Source: an uncultured Bacilli bacterium (GTDB lineage Bacteria; Bacillota_I; Bacilli_A; RF39; UBA660). Taken from it: a DNA stretch of 64,000 bases. Numbering within the stretch: position 1 is the first letter of the stretch; each line of letters opens with the position of its first letter. The position numbers and the translations under genes are program-made. The notes beneath the pieces were generated by a model. The model did no database searches. It saw only the letters and a program-made list of their open reading frames with translations, and was not told the DNA's origin. The stretch lies in NCBI GenBank assembly GCA_934168205.1, contig CAKPMX010000001.1, forward strand, positions 186,001 to 250,000, given 5' to 3'. Positions 52,395 through 61,125 of the stretch are shown here, in pieces.

Positions 52395-53315
52395 TTATGA
52401 GAAAAGAGCTAACACAGCCTTTTCATAAATTTCTTTCGCATAATTATAACCCAAATCATTACCTTTAATTAAGTTTTTCATCATTACCCCAGAATTAATT
52501 TCCATAACTAAATATTCGTTTTCAATAGTCTTTATAATGTCAATACTACAAAAACCAAGATCAAGTTGATTTAAAATTCTATAAATCATTTCTAATATAT
52601 TATCATTATCAACCATATCGATAGAAAAACTAGGTTTAGAACCATTAGATAAATTGAACTTCCAACTATAAATATATTCATCGCCAAAATCTAAAACTCT
52701 ATCAAGTTTTTTATCATCTATATTTTTAAAGTACTCATAATTAAACTCTTCCAACAATTGTTTAATAGAAGATGAACCATCTCCATAAACAATAGGAAGT
52801 TCCTTTTTATAAATAGTTTGCACTACTCCACCCAAAACAATTACTCTATATTCATTGACAATATTATAAAAAGGACAAACACTATAAGAACTCTTAGTAT
52901 TTAAATTTTCAAAAAATTCTCTAAGTACTTCTAAATCCCTAAACCTATTAACATTAATACCACATGTACCATTATTAATTTTGATAACTATATCTTCGTT
53001 ATATTTATTAAATAATTCCTCAACATAAGAAAACGTATTACATCCAATTGCATAAGTACTATGATTATTTCTACTATATAAAATATTATGTTCACATACT
53101 GGTATATCGCAACTTCTTAACAATTCATAAGTTCCAAATTTATCATCAAGTATTTGTCCTAATGCATGTCCATTACTATCAAATTTATATCCAGAAATAA
53201 ACCGTCTAACTCCGTTCTTACTTAAAGATAAAATCCAACCTGATGATAAAACATCACATTCAATATTATTTTCTTTACATATTTCTTTTATTAATGAACA
53301 AAACTCATTATTCAT
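52395..53315 (-). CDS. ATP-grasp domain protein
   Basis: About 306 residues. The glycine loop (KINNGTCGINVNRF), YRVIVLGGVVQTIYKK, the acidic metal site VMEINSGVMMKN, and FCSIDII are typical of ATP-grasp ligases of the RimK/glutathione-synthase/cyanophycin type. The N-terminal part holds GHALGQILDDKFGTYELL, where the mobile segment starts. It would join a carboxylate to an amine using ATP; partners unknown. GGAG before TTGTTGTTT and the ATG at 53315 sets the start. Not in an operon. Confidence 0.8.
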   Translation of the reverse strand: MNNEFCSLIKEICKENNIECDVLSSGWILSLSKNGVRRFISGYKFDSNGHALGQILDDKFGTYELLRSCDIPVCEHNILYSRNNHSTYAIGCNTFSYVEELFNKYNEDIVIKINNGTCGINVNRFRDLEVLREFFENLNTKSSYSVCPFYNIVNEYRVIVLGGVVQTIYKKELPIVYGDGSSSIKQLLEEFNYEYFKNIDDKKLDRVLDFGDEYIYSWKFNLSNGSKPSFSIDMVDNDNILEMIYRILNQLDLGFCSIDIIKTIENEYLVMEINSGVMMKNLIKGNDLGYNYAKEIYEKAVLALFS

Positions 53316-53461
53316 AAACAACAACTCCAGTAAAATTATAACAGAAAAAATGGTTATAGTTAATTAATATTTTACCTATTTCACTTTTCTAAAATAGACA
53401 ATTAATTAATAGATAGCATAATTATAAAAATTTGAAAAGTAAAAAACAAATTCCTTATAAA

Positions 53462-53496
53462 CAAAAAATGTAGAATAAAAATTCTACATTTTTTCT
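53462..53496. terminator. Hairpin with flanking A/T runs
   Basis: AAATGTAGAAT and ATTCTACATTT with flanking A and T runs, at the left edge of the IS element. Confidence 0.75.
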
Positions 53497-53521
53497 TTAT
53501 TGTAATTTCAACCGCACCATT

Positions 53522-54433
53522 TTATCTATATTTTAATTCTATATCATATGAGCACTTATAGTCAAATAATTTACGTGGCATACTGTTTATTTCAAAGCAA
53601 ATATTATCTAAATAATATTGCGTTACAAACTTCATTGAATTTCCTTTTGGAATAAACCTTCTTACTAATGCATTTGTTCTTTCATTTGTACCTCGTTGGA
53701 ATGAACAGTAAGGATCGCATTTATAAAGCTTCACTCCAAGTTTTTTTGCAGTTAAACCTAATGCTTGGAATTCTAGTCCATTATCTACGGTAATGGATTT
53801 TACTTTTATTTCATTTCTTATTATGTAATCATAAATTATTTTATCTGTATAATATTCATTTTTATATTGTGACTTTATTAACCAAACTCTTCTGGAACAT
53901 CTATCAACTATAGAAATTATAGAATCATATTCATTCCTTTTGCCCAAAATAGAATCAATTTCTAAATGCCCTAATTCATCTCTTTTATTGATATACTTAG
54001 GTCTGAGACTTATTGGGAGTACTGTTTTATGATAAATATTCCATTTTGTATGATTTAGCATAGTTGTCTTTTTACCACGTCTTTTTTTATAACATAAATC
54101 TTTCTTAGTTATCTTTATTTTACCTTCATTTATCCAATTATAAACTTGCTTAACTGATGGACAATTGGCAGTTAAATGACTCTTTTTAAACTTCATAATA
54201 CATATTTCTATAGAACATGTTTTGTAGTCATAATGGGTATATAAATATCTAAAGAACACATCATATTTTTTATTAATATCTATGTGCCGTTTTTTATAAA
54301 TATTAGCTTTGTATCTAGAAATCGTTGAATGACTAATTTCTAATATTTCAGCTGTCTTTCTCATAGAAAGACCTTGTTTAAGCAAAATATCTATTTGTGC
54401 TTTCTTTTCTTTTGTTAATTGTTTATAATTCAT
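53522..54433 (-). CDS. IS30-family transposase
   Basis: About 303 residues. N-terminal helix-turn-helix (LSMRKTAEILEISHSTISRY), then the DDE core: GHLEIDSILGK (first Asp), TVDNGLEF (second Asp), and the family signature ERTNALVRRFIPKG with Glu. The frame is open from 54511 but AAGGAGG stands before the ATG at 54433, which is the real start. Intact and probably active. Confidence 0.95.
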   Translation of the reverse strand: MNYKQLTKEKKAQIDILLKQGLSMRKTAEILEISHSTISRYKANIYKKRHIDINKKYDVFFRYLYTHYDYKTCSIEICIMKFKKSHLTANCPSVKQVYNWINEGKIKITKKDLCYKKRRGKKTTMLNHTKWNIYHKTVLPISLRPKYINKRDELGHLEIDSILGKRNEYDSIISIVDRCSRRVWLIKSQYKNEYYTDKIIYDYIIRNEIKVKSITVDNGLEFQALGLTAKKLGVKLYKCDPYCSFQRGTNERTNALVRRFIPKGNSMKFVTQYYLDNICFEINSMPRKLFDYKCSYDIELKYR

Positions 54434-54434
54434 A

Positions 54435-54472
54435 TAGGAGCCTCCTTGCCGGGATTTGGCTCCTTTTATTGT
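54435..54472. promoter_or_regulatory. Hairpin hiding the transposase ribosome site
   Basis: On the minus strand GGAGCC and GGCTCC pair, with AAGGAGG in the loop and right arm. Transcripts entering from outside the IS would fold it and block translation; on the plus strand it also acts as a terminator (TTTT follows). Confidence 0.55.
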
Positions 54473-54699
54473 ATCAAAAAGCCGCACCAGGTGGTGCGGT
54501 TGAAATTTCAATAAAGAGTCAACGCATAGTTACATTGACTACATAAATAATTATCACTTATTTGTATCTACACACATTATTTGACAATTATCCGCTCTAA
54601 TTTGCCCTTTTTCTTTATTATCAATCTTTATAGTCGAACAATTTTTAATATATACCCATCATCTATAATCTGATTTTTCCTTATGCTACCATCCTTTCT

Positions 54700-55623
54700 T
54701 TATTCCTCATATCTAACCTCACTCATACTATTAAATCCGCTTAAATAATAATCATCTGAATAATCTCTTACTCTATTTTCCATAACATCATTTATAGGTA
54801 TAAGTGTATGATCTTTTAATACTACATACTTATATGTAAATGTTAATATTTCATCGTAGTATTTAGTTAACATATTAATTTTAACTGTTGTAGTAACTTT
54901 CTTGTTTGAATTAGTATTAAAATAGCTCATTAATTCATAAAAACCTTTATCAGTTTTTACTATTCTCTCATTGTAGATTCTAATTACTTTTTCTCCCTCA
55001 TAATTACCACTTATTTTTTCAATAGTTGGATATTTTTCATTTTCATAGTTTTTACTATATAAAATATTATCTTTTACATAAGCATATTCAGACATAAAAT
55101 CATAATCATTTTTTTTACCAAGGAATTTTGTTGAATATTCCCATTTAAGATAATCGCTAAGACTATAATTTGCATTCAAATACATATCATAACTATCTGT
55201 AACTTTATTATCCGTATTGTCATCATGCAATGTGTATATAGTGTCATTATAATCATAAAACTTTATATCTGCTCCAGAATTTGGAGTAATATTCATAACC
55301 TTAATATTCTTATCTATATCATATACTTTTTTATAAACAAATTCTCCATTATCTAATTTTTGTGAATTAAAAATATAAATAGAATTATTGGTTATAAATG
55401 AATATTTACTAAATGAAGTATCTTCAGTTAATATTTCTCCACCCTTTAGTTTTTGATACTCTTTATCAGGATATTTTTTCTTAAGTTCATCCATTATTGA
55501 ACTTGCTTCTGGAGGAGTATGATCATTTAATTCTTGTTTTCTATTTTTAATAATAATTATAGAAACAATACCTATTAATACGATGAAAGCAATAATGATA
55601 TAAATAATTTTCTTATTCTTCAT
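54700..55623 (-). CDS. Membrane-anchored extracellular protein, unknown
   Basis: 307 residues: an N-terminal membrane helix (IIYIIIAFIVLIGIVSIIII), then an extracellular, Asp/Lys/Tyr-rich domain with no known motif. It follows the 360-residue gene by seven bases; the two are one operon. Ribosome site AGGTGCAAT. Both proteins have the same layout (short basic start, helix, soluble domain), so they may form a complex at the cell surface. Confidence 0.65.
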   Translation of the reverse strand: MKNKKIIYIIIAFIVLIGIVSIIIIKNRKQELNDHTPPEASSIMDELKKKYPDKEYQKLKGGEILTEDTSFSKYSFITNNSIYIFNSQKLDNGEFVYKKVYDIDKNIKVMNITPNSGADIKFYDYNDTIYTLHDDNTDNKVTDSYDMYLNANYSLSDYLKWEYSTKFLGKKNDYDFMSEYAYVKDNILYSKNYENEKYPTIEKISGNYEGEKVIRIYNERIVKTDKGFYELMSYFNTNSNKKVTTTVKINMLTKYYDEILTFTYKYVVLKDHTLIPINDVMENRVRDYSDDYYLSGFNSMSEVRYEE

Positions 55624-55630
55624 ATTGCAC

Positions 55631-56713
55631 CTACTTCTCTATATATCCACTTGTTTTTTGTGAATACATATCATCAGTTATAGATTTATATCTTTTGCCA
55701 TCATAATCATCTGTAAATCCATTATATGCTTTATATATTTCATTAGTTTCAGTATCATATACTCTTTCATAGCCAAGTGTTGCATCACTTTGCTTTTGAC
55801 TCATAATATCAAAAGATTTATTTCTCTTATTCCATGAATCCATTATTCCATCACTTATTTCGTTCCCTATAGCTCTAATTTCTTGGAAATTCTTCATAAC
55901 TGCATCTTGTTCTTTATAAAATCCGTTTATAAATGTATCAGTAAATGTAAGTGAAGAACATATAGTATTTAATATCTCTTCCCAATCAATAAATTCATCT
56001 TTTGGAGTTGTAATAAAGATAGCGTCATATACATTCAAATATTGAATATCTATTTTTTTACCTGACATTATATTTTCATTAACATAGTATGGTCCTGGAT
56101 CATATACATAGGCCGTAAATATTCCTTCTCCTTCTTTACCATTTACATCTTTAAAAGTTGCCCTTAACATATCTCCACCTAAACTGCCTTTACCTAAATT
56201 CTCACTTACAGTAAAATCAGTTAATGTTGGAAATGTAAATGTACTAGTATTATTTAAAGTACCTATGTCATTAAATATTTTATAAAATCCTAAAGTATCT
56301 TTAGTAGCTATTACACTAGTTTTAGCAAACATATCATTTGGATAGTATTTTTGTTGCCATTTTTTAGCATCATCTGATTTATTATATCCTTCTGTTTTCA
56401 TATTAAAGAAAAATTGATATAAAGGATTATTTGGATTATATACTTTAATTGTATAATGAATATAATCTCCTAATGTTTCAACTTTCCATCCCTTTGGTTT
56501 CTTAATAGAAAAATCATTAGTTGAATAATCTTCTAGTTCTATTTGGCTTGCCTCTGATTTAACTATTTTAATGTTTTTATCTGGATTGTATAGTATTCCT
56601 TTACCTTTATTACCACCCTTAATAAGTAAAATAGTGCCACCAATAACAGCAAGAACAACAACACCAATTATAATTAGATTTTTTTTTGAAATATTTAATT
56701 TTCCATTCTTCAT
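55631..56713 (-). CDS. Membrane-anchored extracellular protein, unknown
   Basis: 360 residues. Membrane helix (LIIIGVVVLAVIGGTILLI) near residue 14-32, then a soluble domain with a PsbP-like or lipocalin-like feel (FSIKKPKGWKVETLGDYIHY, later FIDWEEILNTICSSLTF) that is common in uncharacterised Firmicutes surface proteins. Function unknown. Read from the promoter at 56738-56766, divergent from an HTH gene. Confidence 0.65.
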   Translation of the reverse strand: MKNGKLNISKKNLIIIGVVVLAVIGGTILLIKGGNKGKGILYNPDKNIKIVKSEASQIELEDYSTNDFSIKKPKGWKVETLGDYIHYTIKVYNPNNPLYQFFFNMKTEGYNKSDDAKKWQQKYYPNDMFAKTSVIATKDTLGFYKIFNDIGTLNNTSTFTFPTLTDFTVSENLGKGSLGGDMLRATFKDVNGKEGEGIFTAYVYDPGPYYVNENIMSGKKIDIQYLNVYDAIFITTPKDEFIDWEEILNTICSSLTFTDTFINGFYKEQDAVMKNFQEIRAIGNEISDGIMDSWNKRNKSFDIMSQKQSDATLGYERVYDTETNEIYKAYNGFTDDYDGKRYKSITDDMYSQKTSGYIEK

Positions 56714-56737
56714 AAAATCGCATCCTCTCTAACTATC

Positions 56738-56766
56738 ATTATATGTTAAAAATTTGAACAAAACAA
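56738..56766 (-). promoter_or_regulatory. Sigma-A promoter of the anchored-protein pair
   Basis: Minus strand: TTGTTT (56761-56766), 17 bases, TATAAT (56738-56743). Confidence 0.7.
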
Positions 56767-56769
56767 TAG

Positions 56770-56804
56770 GCTTTCCATCAAAATCAATGTTTTTGATGGA
56801 AAGC
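56770..56804. promoter_or_regulatory. Perfect 14-bp dyad between divergent promoters
   Basis: GCTTTCCATCAAAA (56770-56783) and TTTTGATGGAAAGC (56791-56804) with a 7-base loop. No gene reads into it from either side, so an operator is more likely than a terminator. Confidence 0.5.
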
Positions 56805-56857
56805 TGTTTTGGTTAATTACAAAATATAGTATAATAGTTTTCAGGAAGTGTTGTATC

Positions 56858-58585
56858 ATGAAATTTAAAGACGTTTTAAATGAATATTTAAAAGAATTAA
56901 ATTGCTCTTCAAAAAAATTATCAAACGAATCAGGATTATCTGAATCAGTTATATGCAGATATAGAAACGGCGAAAGAACTCCCATTAAAAAAAGTGAACA
57001 AATAAATAAACTAACTATAGCACTTTTTAATATTGCCCAAGAAACTAATAAAAACAAATATACCTTTAATAAAATAGTAAATGATCTTAATTCTACTTTA
57101 CCAAACGATGATTTTGACTACACTGCATTTAGTAATAATCTAAATACTATAATAACATCACTTAACATAAATACTCATGAAATGTCAAAGTATATTATAT
57201 TTGATGCTTCTCACATTTCAAGAATAAGATACGGTAAAGCAAGGCCATCTAATCCAATAGAATTTTCCAATAAAATATGTACCTATATATTTAACAAATA
57301 TAAAAGTCCTGATGATATAAATAACTTATCTGCCATTATTGGTTGCAAAAAAAGTGATTTAACAAGTAGCAAATTCTATAACACTTTATTTGCTTGGTTA
57401 ACAAGTGAAGCGACTCCAATTAAAAATCAAGCCTCTGATTTTTTATATAATCTTGATTCCTTTAATTTAGATGATTACATAAAAGTAATAAAGTTTGATG
57501 AATTAAAAGTTCCTAGTATCCCTTTTTATAAAACTAAATCAAGACATTATTACGGGCTGGAAGAAATGAAAGAAGGAGAACTTAACTTCTTTAAAGCAAC
57601 GGTTTTATCAAAATCAAAAGAAGATATTTTCATGTGTAGTTATATGCCAATGGAAGATATGGCTGAAGATGTTAACTTTGGAAAAAAATGGATGTTTGCA
57701 ATCGCACTATGTTTAAAAAAGGGACATCACTTAAATATTATTCATAATGTTGATAGACCTTTTAATGAAATGATGTTAGGACTGGAAAGTTGGATACCTA
57801 TTTACATGACTGGTCAAATATCACCATATTATTTAAAAGACTCAAAAAACAGTGTATATAGTCATTTAGACTATGTTTCCGGAACTGTAGCATTAACTGG
57901 AGAATGTATTAAAGGTTATCATAATAAAGGAATGTATTATTTAACGACTAATAAAAATGAAATTAAATACTATAAGGAAAAATGTGATTTACTTCTAAAA
58001 AAAGCAAAACCATTAATGGAAATTTATAAAGAAAATAATATAAGAGAATATAAAATATTTCTAAAAAAAGATGAGAGTATGATTTGTGATAGAACAAGAT
58101 ATCTTTCAGTACTACCATTATTTACAATTTCGGATGAATTACTAATTAAAATCTTAAAAAGAAATCAACTAGCAAAACCAGACATTGATAAAATAATTAA
58201 ATACAAAAAAGAAGAATTAAAATATATGAATAACATTCTTAATAAGAATAAGGTAAACGATTATATTTATATAATTAAAGAAAATGAGTTTAAAAATGAT
58301 ACTCCATTGGTTTCACTAAATAATTTATTCATAGATAAAAAAATAAATTATACCTATAAAGAGTATACGGAGCATTTAAAACAAACAAATGAATATTCAA
58401 AAAAAGTAAATAATTATGAAATAAACTATATAAATAATAAAACATTCAAAAACATAACTATAACATTTATTAAAAATCATTATGTAATTATTTCAAAAAG
58501 TTCTAATCCAGCAATACACTTTGTTATTGAACATCCAAAGTTAGTTGAAGCTATTGAAAATTTTAATCCAATTGTAAAAGAATAG
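56858..58585 (+). CDS. HTH (Xre-like) regulator with large unknown domain
   Basis: 575 residues. Two helix-turn-helix units in the first 130 residues (SSKKLSNESGLSESVICRYR and THEMSKYIIFDASHISRIRY), then about 430 residues of mixed fold without recognised motif. The large C-terminal part (for example FMCSYMPMEDMAEDVNFGKK) may sense a ligand. Promoter TATAAT at 56830-56835. Divergent from the two anchored-protein genes with a palindrome between, so it may regulate them and itself. Similar long HTH proteins are frequent in gut Firmicutes from memory. Confidence 0.75.
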   Translation: MKFKDVLNEYLKELNCSSKKLSNESGLSESVICRYRNGERTPIKKSEQINKLTIALFNIAQETNKNKYTFNKIVNDLNSTLPNDDFDYTAFSNNLNTIITSLNINTHEMSKYIIFDASHISRIRYGKARPSNPIEFSNKICTYIFNKYKSPDDINNLSAIIGCKKSDLTSSKFYNTLFAWLTSEATPIKNQASDFLYNLDSFNLDDYIKVIKFDELKVPSIPFYKTKSRHYYGLEEMKEGELNFFKATVLSKSKEDIFMCSYMPMEDMAEDVNFGKKWMFAIALCLKKGHHLNIIHNVDRPFNEMMLGLESWIPIYMTGQISPYYLKDSKNSVYSHLDYVSGTVALTGECIKGYHNKGMYYLTTNKNEIKYYKEKCDLLLKKAKPLMEIYKENNIREYKIFLKKDESMICDRTRYLSVLPLFTISDELLIKILKRNQLAKPDIDKIIKYKKEELKYMNNILNKNKVNDYIYIIKENEFKNDTPLVSLNNLFIDKKINYTYKEYTEHLKQTNEYSKKVNNYEINYINNKTFKNITITFIKNHYVIISKSSNPAIHFVIEHPKLVEAIENFNPIVKE

Positions 58586-58696
58586 TTCTCAATTAAAATT
58601 TTATTTATAAAAAATTAAATAAAGTTTTTTACGTATATGTTGAAAAGAAAAATAATTATTTATTTTAATTTAAAATTCATATAATATGAGTTGCTT

Positions 58697-58723
58697 TTGA
58701 AGTGGACAAATGTTCACTTCTTT
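58697..58723 (+). terminator. Terminator of the HTH gene
   Basis: GAAGTG and CACTTC (with AC/GT inside) enclose AAAT, followed by TTTT. Confidence 0.7.
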
Positions 58724-58755
58724 TCTGTTCTTTGTAGTGAGAAAATTAATTATAA

Positions 58756-58787
58756 ACAAAAAAGAGAGAACTGTCTCTCTATTATCT
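58756..58787 (-). terminator. Terminator of the CotD-like gene
   Basis: Minus-strand AGAGAGA and TCTCTCT enclose CAGT, followed by TTTTTG. Confidence 0.8.
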
Positions 58788-59123
58788 AAATTGGCAACAA
58801 GAACCAACTTGTACATTGCTTACAGTGTTTTCTTCTGAACAAGAATAAGCTGGTCTGTAAGTATGTTTATATACATGATGATTTATAATTCTTGTATGTA
58901 CTGGGCAAACATGTGGCACTTCATGTACTATTGTTCTGTGAATACATTTTTCTTGAACAGCTTCATTTATTGGACTAGAACAGCATCCAGCAGTAGCTTG
59001 TGGCATATTTTGATAACCCATCATATTAATATCAACATTCATATCGTTATCAACAACATTATTATTACCAACAACATTACTATCAAAATCGAAATTTGGC
59101 ATATTCATATTTTGATCAAACAT
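58782..59123 (-). CDS. CotD-family spore coat protein
   Basis: 113 residues. An Asn/Asp-rich start, then the coat motif HRTIVHEVPHVCPVHTRIIN and HHVYKHTYRPAYS, with several cysteines (CCSS, CIH, CCQF). This His/Cys pattern matches the CotD family of inner coat proteins. AGGAGGTATTTTATT precedes the ATG, and a sigma-K-like -10 element is directly upstream. Mother-cell expression late in sporulation is expected. Confidence 0.85.
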   Translation of the reverse strand: MFDQNMNMPNFDFDSNVVGNNNVVDNDMNVDINMMGYQNMPQATAGCCSSPINEAVQEKCIHRTIVHEVPHVCPVHTRIINHHVYKHTYRPAYSCSEENTVSNVQVGSCCQFR

Positions 59124-59144
59124 AATAAAATACCTCCTCTAATC

Positions 59145-59153
59145 TATCATATG
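59145..59153 (-). promoter_or_regulatory. Candidate sigma-K -10 element of the CotD-like gene
   Basis: Minus strand CATATGATA fits CATANNNTA. The -35 (AGC at about the right distance) is weak. Confidence 0.35.
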
Positions 59154-59204
59154 ATAAAAGGGATATTTAGCTACTAATAACGCCCAAAAAAGAATTATAA
59201 AACT

Positions 59205-60512
59205 TTAAAATGGTAACTTCATATTTCCATTAGACATCTGTTTCATCATTTTTTTCATTTGATCAAATTGTTGAAGCAATCTATTGACTTCTTGTACAGA
59301 AGTACCAGACCCTGAAGCGATTCTTGTTTTACGACTTGCTTTGATTATATCTGGATTTCTTCTTTCTTTAGGTGTCATAGATAAAACAATTGCTTCAATA
59401 TGAGCCATTTGTTTAGGATCTATTTTTATATCATTAATTCCCATCTTTTTAGCACCAGGAATTAGTTTCAATAAGTTTTCCAATGGTCCTAATTTTTTAA
59501 TTTGTTTCATTGTTGATAAAAAGTCTTCCAAATCAAACTTACCTTGTTGCATCCTTTTCGCAGCCTTTTCGGCTTCTTTTTCATCAATAGCTTCTGTTGC
59601 CTTTTCAACTAAAGAAACTATATCACCCATTCCAAGTATTCTACCAGCAGCTCTTTCTGGGTCAAAGAAATCAAGACCGTCTAATTTTTCAGAAACACCA
59701 ATAAACTTAATTGGAACATTAGTTAAATGTCTAACAGATAAAGCAACTCCACCCTTAGTATCACCATCTAACTTAGTAAGAATTACCCCAGATAAAGGTA
59801 ACGTTTCATTAAAACCAGTAATAACATTAATAGCGTCTTGTCCCATCATAGCGTCAATTACCAAAAGTATTTCATCTGGCTCAACGGTATTTTTAATTCT
59901 AACAAGTTCACCCATTAATTCATCATCAATATGTAATCTACCAGCAGTATCAATTAATACATAATCAAATCCATTTTCTTTGGCATACTTAAAAGCATTA
60001 CTAGCTATTTCAACGGGATCTTTTTTACCCTCTTCATAAACTTCAATATTCAATTGTTTACCAAGTTGTTTTAATTGATCTATTGCGGCTGGTCTATAAA
60101 CATCACAAGCTACCAATAAAGGTTTTTTTGAATGTTTCTTACGTAAAAAATTAGCTAACTTAGCAATTGTCGTAGTTTTACCAGAGCCTTGCAAACCAAC
60201 AAGCATCAAACTAGCTGGATTACCTTTTAGATTTAAAGGCTTACTTTCGCCACCTAACAATTCGACTAATTCATCCTTTACAATTTTAACAAATAAATCA
60301 CCTGGATTAATACTACTAGCAACTTCTTCACCAAGTGCTTTTTCCTTAACAGAATTAGTAAATTCTTTAACAACTTTATAATTAACATCAGCCTCAAGTA
60401 AAGCTAATCTAATTTCTCTCATCATATCAGAAATATTATCTTCTGTTATTTTCCCATAACCTTTTACTTTATGTAAAACGTTTTGTAATCTATCTCCTAA
60501 ACTTTCAAACAT
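59205..60512 (-). CDS. ffh: Signal recognition particle GTPase Ffh
   Basis: About 435 residues. N domain (FESLGDRLQNVLHKVKGYG), G domain with GLQGSGKTTTIAKLA, DTAGRL and TKLDGDTKGG, and a methionine-rich M domain (MKKMMKQMSNGNMKLPF) that binds signal sequences and SRP RNA. GGTGATATTT stands before the ATG at 60512. It is alone here, not next to rpsP or ylxM. Confidence 0.97.
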   Translation of the reverse strand: MFESLGDRLQNVLHKVKGYGKITEDNISDMMREIRLALLEADVNYKVVKEFTNSVKEKALGEEVASSINPGDLFVKIVKDELVELLGGESKPLNLKGNPASLMLVGLQGSGKTTTIAKLANFLRKKHSKKPLLVACDVYRPAAIDQLKQLGKQLNIEVYEEGKKDPVEIASNAFKYAKENGFDYVLIDTAGRLHIDDELMGELVRIKNTVEPDEILLVIDAMMGQDAINVITGFNETLPLSGVILTKLDGDTKGGVALSVRHLTNVPIKFIGVSEKLDGLDFFDPERAAGRILGMGDIVSLVEKATEAIDEKEAEKAAKRMQQGKFDLEDFLSTMKQIKKLGPLENLLKLIPGAKKMGINDIKIDPKQMAHIEAIVLSMTPKERRNPDIIKASRKTRIASGSGTSVQEVNRLLQQFDQMKKMMKQMSNGNMKLPF

Positions 60513-60644
60513 AAATATCACCAACACTATTATAAATAATTTTTAGGGATTTTGTCAAAAGATAAGCAACAAGAAATCATTTACATACCCAAATTAGTCA
60601 TATAAATCATTATTTGCTTTTTATACATATACAAAAATTAACAA

Positions 60645-61067
60645 TTATCCACAATTACTAAGACTATCATAAAAATCTTCCATTGATTTAGTAAAGTAAA
60701 CCAAAGCAATAATACCAATAGCAAAATATAATAGTTTAATCTTTTTACTATCGGGCATTTCAAATTTAGCAAAAATCACTACAGCCAAAGGAGAAATAGT
60801 AAGCCAAGGACTAACAGCCGAAAAAATACTATTTTCTCCAAGAAGATCATCTATAGAAGGAACAAAAACTGATAATAGAAATAAAAAAATTACAATTATG
60901 ACATATATGTTTTCTTTTTTCTTATACGCCGGTGTATTAACTATATTTTTAACGTCACAAGTAGAATTAGTACTTTCACCAATTTCCAAAACTTCAGCAC
61001 CACATTTAGAACATACTTTTGCATTAGATTCTAATTTATTTCCACAATTTTCACAATAATTATTCAT
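60645..61067 (-). CDS. Zinc-ribbon membrane protein, paralogue A
   Basis: 140 residues. Zinc ribbon (CENCGNKLESNAKVCSKCG) at the N-terminus, a linker, then three hydrophobic helices. Nearly the same as the gene at 61859 through the first 80 residues (both contain KKKENIYVIIVI), then they diverge. The pair flanks the Lgt-like gene and arose by duplication. Function unknown. Confidence 0.7.
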   Translation of the reverse strand: MNNYCENCGNKLESNAKVCSKCGAEVLEIGESTNSTCDVKNIVNTPAYKKKENIYVIIVIFLFLLSVFVPSIDDLLGENSIFSAVSPWLTISPLAVVIFAKFEMPDSKKIKLLYFAIGIIALVYFTKSMEDFYDSLSNCG

Positions 61068-61125
61068 TTACTTCACCATCCTATTATACCTAGTATAATA
61101 TATTTAATTATTAAAAACAAAAAAT

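Larger units (their letters stand above)
53495..54516 (-). mobile_element. IS30-family insertion sequence, complete
   Basis: 1022 bases bounded by 25-base inverted repeats (53495-53519 and 54492-54516) that differ at one position; each begins CTTTATTG and ends ACCGCACCA, read inward. One transposase gene inside. No clear target duplication: the three bases on either side do not match. It lies between the ATP-grasp gene and an unknown gene without breaking a recognisable gene. Confidence 0.9.

Noticed and set aside
60541..60644. SRP RNA next to ffh
   Set aside because: No SRP Alu or helix 8 motif could be recognised in the AT-rich spacer.
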